Below, piece by piece: positions 1 through 10,088 of a DNA stretch of 64,000 nucleotides (its first letter is position 1; every line of letters begins with the position of its first letter). Where the stretch lies: NCBI GenBank assembly GCA_903829945.1, contig CAIKRV010000044.1, positions 21,370-85,369 on the forward strand, read 5' to 3'. The notes below the pieces were generated by a model, which saw nothing but the letters and a program-made list of their open reading frames with translations, did no database searches and was not told where the DNA came from. The position numbers and the translations under genes are program-made. This DNA comes from an uncultured bacterium (GTDB taxonomy: Bacteria > Bacteroidota > Bacteroidia > CAILMK01).

Positions 1-1296
1 ATCTATAATTGTTTTTTATTGAGCAAAGATCATCCTAATAATAAATTTCTGGAGACGTGCATTTTAAAGGCATTGTATGGCTTAAATAAATACGCTTCAG
101 AATGCCCGTTTAAATTTAAACAAGTACTGGAAGATTATGAGGATATTCAAGGGAAACAACAAGGACTTTATTTCCTGATTCAAAATTTGGATGCTAAAGA
201 ATTAGCAATACTGGCGGCCAATTATTCTTGGAGAATTTTTAAAAAGTATCCAAACGATAGAGAAATTAAAGCTTTGGCTATTGAAAATATGCGTATCATG
301 GTGGATTATTCCGTAAGTACACGTAGTTATTTTAGTGCCATTCCTGATCATAATACCAACGCAGATACAATTCCTACAAGTATTTCTTTCAAGAAAACTA
401 ATAATTTAGCCTTAGCTTCACCAGGTATTAATTTATTAAAATTTAAGAAGCATAAAATAATTCCTAAAAGTATTGCACTTGATTTTGATGAAGCAACATT
501 AAAACCGCTGCCCCGATACTGCAAATTTGCCTTTGTAGATGATGTCAACGATAACTATTTTAAATATATTTTTGATAGCCTGGCCGATGGGAAAACAAAA
601 TACCTGAATGATCAAAAAACGGAGAAGCTGACTACAGATTTTTATGCAACTGACGATTGGACGGTGGGATATGAGAATACCCATAAAATACCAAAACCTT
701 TAGGCATGAATAAGGTAGTATTTGTCAATCCGTTTTATTATAAAGTAGATGTTAGAAAGGATATTTTTATTCGCTCACAAGCCTCGGAAGAAGCTGAAGC
801 TAATTTCAATACTACTATTCGTGCTATGGCCTTAGCCTGCGGTTTAACTTATGATATTATCGATAAAAAGCAATTTGAAGCGAATGAAGTGAGTTATTAT
901 AATGATATGGCCATTTTAAATGATTGGATGGAAGAATTTTATTTGCACGGCACTCAAATTAATTTTTTAAATTATAAAAACGAGGCTTTCGAAAAAATTA
1001 AAGAAAGATATCAAACCAAATATTTTTGTTGGACCGGCTTTATGACCGTTCGGACACAAAATATTGGCTTCTTAAAATTGGTGGCCTCTTGCTTTTTCCC
1101 TCCCTTAATTCCGTTAGCTGTTTATAAAACATTGGAACCAAATTATACTACGGTTCAGTACACCATGGTATTAAATATTGAAACAGGCACTTTAGAATAC
1201 TTAAGTACGAAAGAATATAGTATTAAGGATAGAAATGACGTCATAAAATCCAGTTTATTTGAAGTATTTACCCAAATTAAAACACCCGCTCATTGA
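1..1296 (+). CDS. C-terminal part of an M48-protease-like protein, truncated by the window start; paralog of the 2066..4366 product
   Basis: Frame is open from base 1 (IYNCFLLSKDHPNNKFLET...). It aligns by eye with the C-terminal half of the 766-aa protein (KVVFVNPFYYK, QxxSEEA, DIIDKK, KYFCWTGF shared). Confidence 0.8.
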   Translation: MYNCFLLSKDHPNNKFLETCILKALYGLNKYASECPFKFKQVLEDYEDIQGKQQGLYFLIQNLDAKELAILAANYSWRIFKKYPNDREIKALAIENMRIMVDYSVSTRSYFSAIPDHNTNADTIPTSISFKKTNNLALASPGINLLKFKKHKIIPKSIALDFDEATLKPLPRYCKFAFVDDVNDNYFKYIFDSLADGKTKYLNDQKTEKLTTDFYATDDWTVGYENTHKIPKPLGMNKVVFVNPFYYKVDVRKDIFIRSQASEEAEANFNTTIRAMALACGLTYDIIDKKQFEANEVSYYNDMAILNDWMEEFYLHGTQINFLNYKNEAFEKIKERYQTKYFCWTGFMTVRTQNIGFLKLVASCFFPPLIPLAVYKTLEPNYTTVQYTMVLNIETGTLEYLSTKEYSIKDRNDVIKSSLFEVFTQIKTPAH

Positions 1297-2006
1297 AATT
1301 ATCTATACTCAAAATATTTAGTAAAAAATTATCCATTACCATGATGGTGATATTAGGCACAGTTTGGCACGCTTCTGCACAAACACTTTATACGGGATAT
1401 TTGGGCCATAAAACGATTATAGGATATCATTTTATTACAGGAATTAATTTTGACCAAATTACTTCAGGCAATACTAAGGGCCCTGCATTTTTGGCGAGAC
1501 ATGAATTTATTATGGATTTCGTGCTGGACCGCGATTTAACTTTCGGTTTTGAAAGTAGCCTTTCAAATTTAAATTTCTCCCAAGTAGTCCCTACCTATAT
1601 CCCTGAAACCAATAATAATTTAAGCGTACATATGATTATGTATGGTGTCAATTATAAATACTTTATTACCGGTACTCCGGCTCCGGTAGGTTCCTATTTT
1701 AAAATTAAAGGAGGATTATTAAACTATTATTATACTTGCTTAAAGGATAATATATATGAAAATAAAAAATCTCAACTTACTTACCTCGGATTGGGGTACG
1801 GGAAAAAGCGAGTATTTTATGATAAAATAATACTAGATTTAGGGGTAGAATGCAATTTTATTTTTGGTTACGGTGGCCCAATGTTCCCTATATTTGATGG
1901 TCAAAAAAATATTGCTATTAATACTTTAACGGAATCCGCCCATCGTATTTCTCAGGATTGCTTTATTAACTATAGCGTTGGTATTGAAGGCCTTTTCTGG
2001 AAATAA
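1293..2006 (+). CDS. Secreted outer-membrane beta-barrel-like protein
   Basis: Signal peptide (..VWHASAQ), alternating barrel-like strands, C-terminal FINYSVGIEGLFWK. TTG start overlaps the upstream stop. Confidence 0.65.
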   Translation: MKLSILKIFSKKLSITMMVILGTVWHASAQTLYTGYLGHKTIIGYHFITGINFDQITSGNTKGPAFLARHEFIMDFVLDRDLTFGFESSLSNLNFSQVVPTYIPETNNNLSVHMIMYGVNYKYFITGTPAPVGSYFKIKGGLLNYYYTCLKDNIYENKKSQLTYLGLGYGKKRVFYDKIILDLGVECNFIFGYGGPMFPIFDGQKNIAINTLTESAHRISQDCFINYSVGIEGLFWK

Positions 2007-2015
2007 TCTTTTAAA

Positions 2016-2047
2016 TTTCTGAAAATAAAAGGATTTTGTTATTTTTG
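2016..2047 (+). promoter_or_regulatory. Bacteroidota-type promoter (TTTC-N20-TATTTTTG) before the second M48 gene
   Basis: -7 TAnnTTTG at 2040-2047, -33-like TTTC at 2016-2019, ATG at 2066. Confidence 0.5.
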
Positions 2048-2065
2048 TAAAAACAAATTCCTAAA

Positions 2066-4366
2066 ATGAAAAAACCATCCAAGGGGCTATTTACATGGCT
2101 TCTCCTCTTTTTTTGCATCCAATGTTTTGCTCAAGATTTTGATAAATATCCCTTCCTGAAATCCTCAGGCAAAGTACCTGAAAGTTTCATGAAATCATCC
2201 AAAGCCAAGGCTGATGAACAAATTAATCAAACCCTTGGTCAGGAAAAAAAGACCAGGTATAAAAAGCAAAAAAAATCCTTTATTACTGAGAGTAACTACT
2301 ATATAGATGAACTACTTTTAAGCGGCGATGTATTGTTTAATGACCCGGTAGGTACTTATGTCAACAAAGTGATGGATTCCTTATTAAAGGATGAACCTGA
2401 ATTAAGAAAACAATTGGAAGTGTACGTGGTAAAATCTTCAATTGTAAATGCCATCACTACTTCCAGAGGTACTATTTTGGTGTACCTGGGCCTCATTGCA
2501 AAATTGCATTCTGAAGCAGAATTGGCCTATGTTTTAAGTCATGAAATTATTCACTACAAGAATAAACATTCCATGACTGAATTTGATGTTGCTGAAGACA
2601 TCAGGCGCGGAAAAGGTGCCTTTAGAAATACTGCCATTAATGATAAAATGTTGGCGCAATCTATGTTTTCTAAAGAACTGGAAAAAGAAGCGGATGTAGA
2701 AGGGTTTCAAATTTTCTTAAAAAGCAAATATAATTTACAAGCCACCAACGGTGTTTTTGATATCTTGCAATTTTCCCATACGCCCTTTACTGAATTAGCT
2801 TTTAACAAATCTTATCTGGAAACCGCTTCCTTAAAGTTTCCCGGCTCCTACCAATTAGAAAAAACAAGGCCCGTGGTAGCGGATGATAAAGACGATACTT
2901 TTGGTACGCACCCGGGGGTTGCCATTCGTCGAGACACGATTAATGCCTTACTTAAAGGGCAATCCAATATAGGAAGAAAAAATTATTTAATCGATTCTAC
3001 CGAATTTATAAATTTAAGAGAAATTGCCAGGTTTGAAATTGTAGAATACTATATTGAAAACATGAGGTACGAAGCAGCATTATATTGTGCGTATGCCTTG
3101 CTAAAATCACATCCCGATAATTTGTACTTGGAAAAAGCAATTATGCGTTCCTTATACGGATTATCAAAATATGCTAAAGAAGATAGATATGATGAAGTAC
3201 ACTATGACTACATGAAAGTAGAAGGCGGCAGACAAGAAGTGTATTATTTGTTTAGCAAAATGAAGGCTAGGGAAATAAGCGTAACTGCACTCAGCTATAT
3301 CTGGAATTTGAAGAAAAAATATCCGGCCGACCAAGAGATAGCTAGCTTAGCGAATGATCAATTTATGGATTTGGTGGATAATTATTTTGCCAAGAGAAAT
3401 TTCTTTTCTACCATAGCGGATACGGCGGTACACAAGGATACTGCGGCTACAATGATTAATTTCACTCAATCCGATGATGAAGAAGTGAAAGAACCGAAAA
3501 TTCACAAAATTGCCAGACGGGTGAAACATGAAGAAACCTCAAGGAAATCTAATACTATTCCCGGGTACCTAAAGTATGCTTTCGTAGATGAATTAAAAGA
3601 TCCTGAATTTGTAAAAACATTTGATAAATTAGCGAAGGGCCGTAAAGGTAGATTGAATGATAAAAAAGAAAGCGAGTCAGCCAGAGCCGTTTCCATCAGG
3701 AAAAAAAACCATGATAAATTAGTCAGACAAGGGCAAGCGATGGGAATTTCAAAAGTAGTATTTGTCAATCCATTTTATTATAAAACCACCTCAGGTTATG
3801 AGGTCAATGTAAAACAAGTGGCCTCGGAAGAAGCTCAAATTGCCTTTAATACTAAAATCCATGATATCGCCCAAATGTCAGGTTTGGATTTTGATATTAT
3901 TGATAAAAAACATTTGGAAGAAGGTGGTGCCGGTGCCTTTAATGATATTTCTACACTGACCAATTGGATTGAAGAATATTATCATCACGGGTCCGCCATG
4001 CATTTGATAAATCATCAGCGCGATGACGTCAAAGCACTCATTGAAAAGTACCATACTAAATATTTTTGTTGGACCGGTTTTATCAGCGAAAAGTCTCCGA
4101 ATTATTTTGTATTTACAAAAATTGTGGCGAGTTTTTTTATATTTCCGGTTTTACCTTATGTTATTTATAAAGCAGTGCAGCCACAATATAAAACCATGCA
4201 ATACACTATAATAATGGACTTAAGTACCGGCGCACCGGTTTATGTACAATTACATGAATATAAAATGAAAGACCATAATGATATGGTGGAAGCGAATTTC
4301 TATGACCTCTGTATGCAAATTAAATCACCAATAGCCAAACAAGAAAATGAAACTACTAAAAAATAA
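2066..4366 (+). CDS. M48 family metalloprotease, secreted, with a long C-terminal extension
   Basis: Signal peptide; HEXXH (LSHEIIHYKNKHS) and downstream EKEAD metal-ligand motif. Confidence 0.85.
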   Translation: MKKPSKGLFTWLLLFFCIQCFAQDFDKYPFLKSSGKVPESFMKSSKAKADEQINQTLGQEKKTRYKKQKKSFITESNYYIDELLLSGDVLFNDPVGTYVNKVMDSLLKDEPELRKQLEVYVVKSSIVNAITTSRGTILVYLGLIAKLHSEAELAYVLSHEIIHYKNKHSMTEFDVAEDIRRGKGAFRNTAINDKMLAQSMFSKELEKEADVEGFQIFLKSKYNLQATNGVFDILQFSHTPFTELAFNKSYLETASLKFPGSYQLEKTRPVVADDKDDTFGTHPGVAIRRDTINALLKGQSNIGRKNYLIDSTEFINLREIARFEIVEYYIENMRYEAALYCAYALLKSHPDNLYLEKAIMRSLYGLSKYAKEDRYDEVHYDYMKVEGGRQEVYYLFSKMKAREISVTALSYIWNLKKKYPADQEIASLANDQFMDLVDNYFAKRNFFSTIADTAVHKDTAATMINFTQSDDEEVKEPKIHKIARRVKHEETSRKSNTIPGYLKYAFVDELKDPEFVKTFDKLAKGRKGRLNDKKESESARAVSIRKKNHDKLVRQGQAMGISKVVFVNPFYYKTTSGYEVNVKQVASEEAQIAFNTKIHDIAQMSGLDFDIIDKKHLEEGGAGAFNDISTLTNWIEEYYHHGSAMHLINHQRDDVKALIEKYHTKYFCWTGFISEKSPNYFVFTKIVASFFIFPVLPYVIYKAVQPQYKTMQYTIIMDLSTGAPVYVQLHEYKMKDHNDMVEANFYDLCMQIKSPIAKQENETTKK

Positions 4367-5099
4367 AACGCTAAGAATACTATTGCTGTTTATAAGTGCA
4401 TACTTACCAAGCCAGGCACAAGTTCCGGGGTTTTTAGGCAATCGGTTTTCTGCCGGGTATCATTTACAATTAGGAACTAATTGGCTTGGATTTGGCTCCG
4501 TTGGATTTTTAAATTTTAGACATGAACTACAATTTAATTATGTCGTTCGCAGACGTACGGTAGTAGGACTGGAGTTAGGTTATGGTCGTCTTTCAATTCC
4601 TAATTTAAGCGGGCAGGAAATTTCTGATCCAAATTACGGAACAGGTAGTACCATTACAAACGATAACGGTACAATTTCTAATACTTATGTTGGCATTAAT
4701 GCAAAGTTTTATGGCGGCATAAGTACTATTGCACCACTGGGATTTTACTTTAAATTAAAAACCGGAATGATGTTTTCGAATATAAGTTTGCCCGCCTATG
4801 GAGGTCTTTATCAAAATGTACAACCAAATTATTTAATCAATTATCCTTCAATAAGCAATTCATTTTCTAATCCTTATTTTGGCATTGGCTTTGGACAAAC
4901 CCGTGTAATAGCAAGGAAAGTATTATTGGATATTGGTTTAGATCTGACGTGGACGGATTTCAGTGATTATATTTTGCCCTTGCGTCCTATTGATAATTCA
5001 TACATTTATAAATTAATTAAACCTAGTGGATTAGCTTACAATGCCCAATCTTACTTCATTGCATATCATATTGGGATAGAAGGATTATTTGGGAGATAA
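4347..5099 (+). CDS. Secreted outer-membrane beta-barrel-like protein, paralog of 1293..2006
   Basis: Signal peptide, barrel pattern, C-terminal FIAYHIGIEGLFGR matching the neighbouring paralog. Overlaps the upstream CDS end. Confidence 0.65.
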   Translation: MKLLKNKTLRILLLFISAYLPSQAQVPGFLGNRFSAGYHLQLGTNWLGFGSVGFLNFRHELQFNYVVRRRTVVGLELGYGRLSIPNLSGQEISDPNYGTGSTITNDNGTISNTYVGINAKFYGGISTIAPLGFYFKLKTGMMFSNISLPAYGGLYQNVQPNYLINYPSISNSFSNPYFGIGFGQTRVIARKVLLDIGLDLTWTDFSDYILPLRPIDNSYIYKLIKPSGLAYNAQSYFIAYHIGIEGLFGR

Positions 5100-5107
5100 T
5101 TAATCGT

Positions 5108-5800
5108 TTACTCGTGGAGGGTGGAGACTTTCAGCAAGGCATCGGTATTTAATATACATATACGGCGCCCTTTGGTTTCCACTAAACCTTCTTCTTTAAA
5201 TTTTGCCAACTGACGTATTAATACTTCAGTTGCGGTGCCGACCATACCGGATAAATCCTCTCGGGATATATTGATATTTAATGTTTTACCATCTTCTAAG
5301 GTACCGTAAGTTTTATTGAGCAATAATAAAACTTCTGCCAAACGCTCTCTCACAGTTTTAGTAGCAATATCTACACGCTTAGTTTCACTCTGATCCAAAT
5401 CTTGTGATAATAATTTCATCATTCCCATACTCATTTCCGGATTGGAATGTAAAATATCATAAAATGTTTTCTTAGGTACAAAACCCACCACGGTATCTTC
5501 CAAAGCTACTGCCGAGGCACGGTAAGTTTCTCCGGCCAATAAGGCACGATAACCAATCACATCACGGGAACCCGCCAAGCGTACAATTTGCTCCTTACCG
5601 CCATCCCCACTTCTGCTGATTTTAACTTTACCCGAAAGTACACAATACAAGCCATTAGCATGTTTGCCTTCCATAAAGATATGGTCGCCTTTTTTGAATT
5701 CTTTGCGACCCTCTCCATTTGGAATGACCTGCCTTATTAATTCGTGAAAAAGAAATGCTGACCTATTTCCGTATGCTCCGTATTCCGAATTTTGATCCAT
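5108..5800 (-). CDS. Crp/Fnr family transcriptional regulator
   Basis: cNMP-binding domain (KGDHIFMEGKHANGLYCVLSGKVKI) and C-terminal HTH (ISREDLSGMVGTATEVLIRQLAKFKEEGLV). Confidence 0.9.
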   Translation of the reverse strand: MDQNSEYGAYGNRSAFLFHELIRQVIPNGEGRKEFKKGDHIFMEGKHANGLYCVLSGKVKISRSGDGGKEQIVRLAGSRDVIGYRALLAGETYRASAVALEDTVVGFVPKKTFYDILHSNPEMSMGMMKLLSQDLDQSETKRVDIATKTVRERLAEVLLLLNKTYGTLEDGKTLNINISREDLSGMVGTATEVLIRQLAKFKEEGLVETKGRRICILNTDALLKVSTLHE

Positions 5801-5967
5801 GTAGTGCGTTCAAGCAAATATTATGCTTGAACCTGCAAAATTACATTATTCTATAGGTTTTCCCTCCATTACTCGGCAAATAATAAATCCTTAACTTCAT
5901 TTTCCATGCTTCAAATAGCTCCATTTGCCCCGATTTTGGATATATTTTATGTACCTTTGTGGGTTCT

Positions 5968-7272
5968 ATGGGAAAAATTGTAGCCATTGTTGGTCGTCCG
6001 AATGTTGGTAAATCAACCTTATTCAATAGGCTTATTGAAGAACGCAAAGCTATTGTAGATGATACAAGTGGCGTTACGCGCGACCGCCATTACGGTGTAT
6101 CCGAATGGAATGGACGCGAATTTGTGGTGGTAGATACCGGAGGATATGTTGCCGACAGCAATGATTTTTTTGAAACAGCCATCAGGAAGCAAGTGGAAAT
6201 AGCCATGAGCGAAGCCGACCTGCTCCTATTTATGGTGGATGTAGCTATTGGCATAACTGATGAAGATCAAGCTTTTGCACGTGTACTGCGCAAATCCGGG
6301 AAGCCGGTGTTGGTGGTTGCTAATAAAGTAGATAATAATGAACGTATTGCTGATGCCAGCATTTTCTGGAAATTTGGCTTCGATGAACTTTTTACTTTAT
6401 CATCCTTAAGTGGCTTTGGTACAGGAGAGTTATTAGATAAAATCATAGAACTTCTTCAACCGGATGAAGAAAAGGAAGAGGAAAATTTACCTAAGATTGC
6501 CATCATTGGCAGACCGAATGTAGGTAAATCCACCCTAACCAATACATTGGTGGGCGAGGAAAGGAATATTGTTTCTGATATACCCGGAACTACAAGAGAT
6601 TCAATACATACTAAGTATAATAAGTTCGGTAAAGAGTTCTTATTAATCGATACGGCAGGGATTCGTAAAAAAGGTAAAGTAACCGAAGATATCGAATTTT
6701 ATTCCGTGATGCGTGCCGTTAGAGCATTAGAGGAATGCGATGTTTGTATGCTGGTTATTGATGCCAAGGATGGTATGGAATCCCAGGATGTAAATATTTT
6801 CAACTTGGCCGAAAAGCGTCACAAAGGCATTGTGATTCTTGTAAATAAGTGGGATTTGGTCGAAAAGGACGCCAAAACCGCTGAAGTCTTCAAAAAAGAG
6901 ATTGAAAATAAGATCGCACCCTTTACAGATATCCCGATTTTGTTCGTTTCGGCCTTGGAAAAAACCAGGATTCATAAAGCCCTGGAAATAGCCATGGAAG
7001 TGTATGACAACCGCAAAAAGCATGTCCCAACCTCCAAATTAAATGAGGTGATGTTGGGTGTGATTGAAGCCCATAACCCGCCTACGGTAAAGGGCAAATA
7101 CATTAAGATTAAGTACGTTACGCAATTACCGACCCATACTCCAACCTTTGCATTTTTTGCCAATCACCCACAATATATCAAGGAACCTTACCGCCGCTAT
7201 TTGGAAAACCAACTCAGGGAAAACTTCAACTTTACAGGCGTTCCTTTGGGCATCTTTTTCAGAAAAAAATAA
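5968..7272 (+). CDS. der: Ribosome biogenesis GTPase Der (EngA)
   Basis: Two G domains ([24 protein letters not shown]), [13 protein letters not shown]-like C-terminus. ATG at 5968 preferred over the listed upstream GTG. Confidence 0.97.
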   Translation: MGKIVAIVGRPNVGKSTLFNRLIEERKAIVDDTSGVTRDRHYGVSEWNGREFVVVDTGGYVADSNDFFETAIRKQVEIAMSEADLLLFMVDVAIGITDEDQAFARVLRKSGKPVLVVANKVDNNERIADASIFWKFGFDELFTLSSLSGFGTGELLDKIIELLQPDEEKEEENLPKIAIIGRPNVGKSTLTNTLVGEERNIVSDIPGTTRDSIHTKYNKFGKEFLLIDTAGIRKKGKVTEDIEFYSVMRAVRALEECDVCMLVIDAKDGMESQDVNIFNLAEKRHKGIVILVNKWDLVEKDAKTAEVFKKEIENKIAPFTDIPILFVSALEKTRIHKALEIAMEVYDNRKKHVPTSKLNEVMLGVIEAHNPPTVKGKYIKIKYVTQLPTHTPTFAFFANHPQYIKEPYRRYLENQLRENFNFTGVPLGIFFRKK

Positions 7273-7276
7273 AAAA

Positions 7277-7307
7277 TTTGCTTGGTAAGAAAAAAATCTT
7301 AATTTTG
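7277..7307 (+). promoter_or_regulatory. Bacteroidota-type promoter TTTG-N19-TAATTTTG
   Basis: TTTG 7277-7280, 19-nt spacer, TAATTTTG 7300-7307, 28 nt before the ATG at 7336. Confidence 0.6.
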
Positions 7308-7335
7308 TGGCGGAATTCAATTCTTTGAGAATCGA

Positions 7336-7530
7336 ATGACAGTTCGTTACCTAATTTTTCTAAGTATCATTGTTACAGGCCTTAGCTCCTGTACAGGAAA
7401 CGGAAATCCGGGTAATGAGAAAGAAGAAAAACAAGCCGATAGCCTAAAAACTAAAGTGCTTGATAAAGCGACGGATAAGTTTAAGGATAGTATAGTACCG
7501 GATAAGAAAACGAAACAACCTGAAAACTAA
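7336..7530 (+). CDS. Small lipoprotein
   Basis: Lipobox-like IVTGLSSC followed by a charged low-complexity tail. Confidence 0.6.
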   Translation: MTVRYLIFLSIIVTGLSSCTGNGNPGNEKEEKQADSLKTKVLDKATDKFKDSIVPDKKTKQPEN

Positions 7531-7582
7531 TTAACTTTGTTCACTAAATTTTTTAATATTTAATTTTTAAATCTTTTTTACG

Positions 7583-7828
7583 ATGAAAAAACTTCTGGCT
7601 TTAGTAATGGTTGCTGGTGCAGTTACTTTGTACTCTTGCAACAATGGAAAAACTGAAGGTGCTTCCGAGGGCTCTAAAGATTCAGCTAAAACTGAAACTC
7701 CTGCTGCTCCTACTGCTCCTGCTGACACTACAAAAGCGGCTGCTGCTGACACAACAAAGAAAGCTGACGCTGCTGGTGATATGAAAAAAGAGGAGAAGAA
7801 GGAAGACAAGAAAGCCGACAAGAAATAA
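7583..7828 (+). CDS. Small Ala/Thr/Lys-rich lipoprotein
   Basis: MKKLLALVMVAGAVTLYSC lipobox; APADTTKAAAADTTKKADAA low-complexity tail; followed by a terminator. Confidence 0.65.
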   Translation: MKKLLALVMVAGAVTLYSCNNGKTEGASEGSKDSAKTETPAAPTAPADTTKAAAADTTKKADAAGDMKKEEKKEDKKADKK

Positions 7829-7857
7829 TTTTCTTTTCGACAAATCTTCAAACGCAT

Positions 7858-7882
7858 AAGGAGTGAGCAATCACTCCTTTTC
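7858..7882 (+). terminator. Rho-independent terminator
   Basis: AAGGAGTGA-gcaa-TCACTCCTT followed by T residues. Confidence 0.7.
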
Positions 7883-8160
7883 GTGTTTTATCCTTATCCA
7901 AGTCTAAAGCACTAATTCTTAGGGCTTTGCGCGGGCTTTGCACCATGTTGATCTTCACGCTTCTTCTTGCCTTTCAATTTCTTAAATGAAGCGGAAATAC
8001 ATCCATTCCATGGGAACTTGATTCCTTAAATATTCCATTTTTTAAATATTTTGAAAACTGTGAACGCCTTTTCAGTTTCCTTATAAATCCCCCTCCTTTG
8101 ATGCATATCAATCAATTATGGATATTGAAGATTTTTGGTTTTTGCCCTAAGGTTTTTTTG

Positions 8161-8168
8161 TAACTTTG
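8161..8168 (+). promoter_or_regulatory. -7 element TAACTTTG upstream of pckA
   Basis: Matches TAnnTTTG, 23 nt before the ATG at 8192. The -33 element is not clear. Confidence 0.45.
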
Positions 8169-8191
8169 CGCCCTATCTTTTATCTACAGTT

Positions 8192-9799
8192 ATGACAATC
8201 GGAACATTGGAAGAAAAGAAGTCCGGTCTTTATGCTCTGGGCTTAAATGGATCTACAAAAGTACACTGGAATCTAAATCCAGCCGAATTGGTAGAACAGG
8301 CTATCCTTCGCGGAGAAGGCAGCTTATGCGATAACGGTGCCTTTGCGGCAGATACCGGAAAATTTACAGGTCGCTCTCCTAAAGACAAATTTGTGGTTTG
8401 TGACGCTCTCACTGAAAATTCAGTTTGGTGGGGTGAGGTCAACATTAAATTTGATCCTGAAAAATTCGACAAATTATACGATAAAGTAATTCATTACCTC
8501 AATGGCAAAGAATTATTCGTGAAAGATTCCTATGCTTGTGCCGCTCCGGAATATCGTTTAAATATTAGAGTAATTAGTGAGAGTGCTTTCCAAAGTCTCT
8601 TTGCCAATAATTTATTTTTACGTCCTACCCCGGAAGAATTGACCAATTTTGAGCCGGATTGGAAAATCATTGCCGCACCAAGTTTTGAAGCTGACCCGGC
8701 AATAGATGGTACCCGTCAGGGAAATTTTGCCATTGTTAATTTTACTAAGAAAATTATCCTCATCGGGGGTACTGCTTATACCGGTGAAATTAAAAAAGGT
8801 ATCTTTTCAGTATTAAATTTTGTCCTTCCGCACGAGCACAATGTATTATCTATGCATTGCTCCGCCAATGTGGGTAAAAATGGCGATACCGCTATTTTCT
8901 TCGGCTTATCCGGTACCGGAAAAACCACCCTATCCTCTGATCCGGAACGTAGACTCATCGGGGATGATGAACATGGTTGGGATGGCAAGCAAGTTTTTAA
9001 TTTTGAAGGCGGATGCTATGCTAAAGTCATCAATTTATCCAAGAAAAACGAACCTCAAATTTTTAATGCCATCAAGTTTGGTGCATTGGTGGAAAATATC
9101 AATTTTGTAAAAGGCACTCGTACCATTGATTATAAGGATGATTCCAAAACGGAAAACACCCGTACCGCCTACCCTATTGATTTTATTGATAATATTATGG
9201 AGCCATCCCTTGGAACGGCTCCTAAAAACATATTCTTTTTAGCAGCGGATGCCTTTGGGGTATTGCCTCCAATTGCAAAATTAAGTAAGGCACAAGCTAT
9301 GTTTTACTTTATTTCCGGCTATACCGCCAAGGTAGCCGGTACCGAAGCCGGCGTTAAAGAACCTTCACCTACCTTTTCAGCATGCTTTGGCCAAGTATTT
9401 TTGCCATTGCACCCTACCAAATATGCAGAAATGCTAGGGCATAAACTTCAAGAAAACCCTGACATCAATGTATGGTTGGTAAATACCGGCTGGATAGGTG
9501 GTGCCTATGGTGTAGGTGAGCGCATCAGCTTGCCGTATACGCGTAGCCTGATCACGGCAGCATTGGATGGCAAGCTTAATAATGTTGAGTTTGTTCAAGA
9601 TCCTATTTTCAACCTTTCTATGCCTAAATCTTGTCCAAATGTACCGGATGAAATTTTATATCCGCGCAATGCTTGGAAAGATAAAGACGCATATGATCAA
9701 AAAGCAAAAGAACTGGCCAATTCCTTCAATAAGAATTTTGAGAAATTCAGCGATTTTGCCGGTGCAGAAATAAAAAGCGCTGCGCCTAAAGCTCAGTAA
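8192..9799 (+). CDS. pckA: Phosphoenolpyruvate carboxykinase (ATP)
   Basis: GLSGTGKTTLSSDP P-loop, GDDEHGWD, RGEGSLCDNGAFAADTGKFTGRSPKDKF. ATG at 8192 preferred. Confidence 0.97.
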   Translation: MTIGTLEEKKSGLYALGLNGSTKVHWNLNPAELVEQAILRGEGSLCDNGAFAADTGKFTGRSPKDKFVVCDALTENSVWWGEVNIKFDPEKFDKLYDKVIHYLNGKELFVKDSYACAAPEYRLNIRVISESAFQSLFANNLFLRPTPEELTNFEPDWKIIAAPSFEADPAIDGTRQGNFAIVNFTKKIILIGGTAYTGEIKKGIFSVLNFVLPHEHNVLSMHCSANVGKNGDTAIFFGLSGTGKTTLSSDPERRLIGDDEHGWDGKQVFNFEGGCYAKVINLSKKNEPQIFNAIKFGALVENINFVKGTRTIDYKDDSKTENTRTAYPIDFIDNIMEPSLGTAPKNIFFLAADAFGVLPPIAKLSKAQAMFYFISGYTAKVAGTEAGVKEPSPTFSACFGQVFLPLHPTKYAEMLGHKLQENPDINVWLVNTGWIGGAYGVGERISLPYTRSLITAALDGKLNNVEFVQDPIFNLSMPKSCPNVPDEILYPRNAWKDKDAYDQKAKELANSFNKNFEKFSDFAGAEIKSAAPKAQ

Positions 9800-9821
9800 T
9801 ATTTATATATCTGTCTAGCAT

Positions 9822-9855
9822 AAAAATAAAGCCCCGAATTGGGGCTTTATTTTTT
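9822..9855 (+). terminator. Rho-independent terminator, symmetric
   Basis: AAAAATAAAGCCCC-gaatt-GGGGCTTTATTTTT perfect stem with T run. Confidence 0.85.
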
Positions 9856-10088
9856 GATATGCTATTGCATAATTTAATGGTGCCGAATTAGTTGTTTATA
9901 TACCAGGATAAGGTGAAACTGGGAAATTAAAGTATTAATGGCCTCGGCTCCACCTGCTCTGTCCATTTCCGAAGGAATACTTTGAAAGGAAAAAAATTCG
10001 ATAAACACTTATTTATTAAACACTTAGCCATTGGGATATTTAGGCCAATTAAATATTTTTCAATAAATTGCGAAAAACAACTTTCTGA

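Noticed and set aside
7567-7870. Two minus-strand ORFs (96 and 62 aa) over the small lipoprotein
   Set aside because: They are antisense readings of an Ala/Lys-rich low-complexity gene and give Ser/Phe-rich translations with no signal for real coding.
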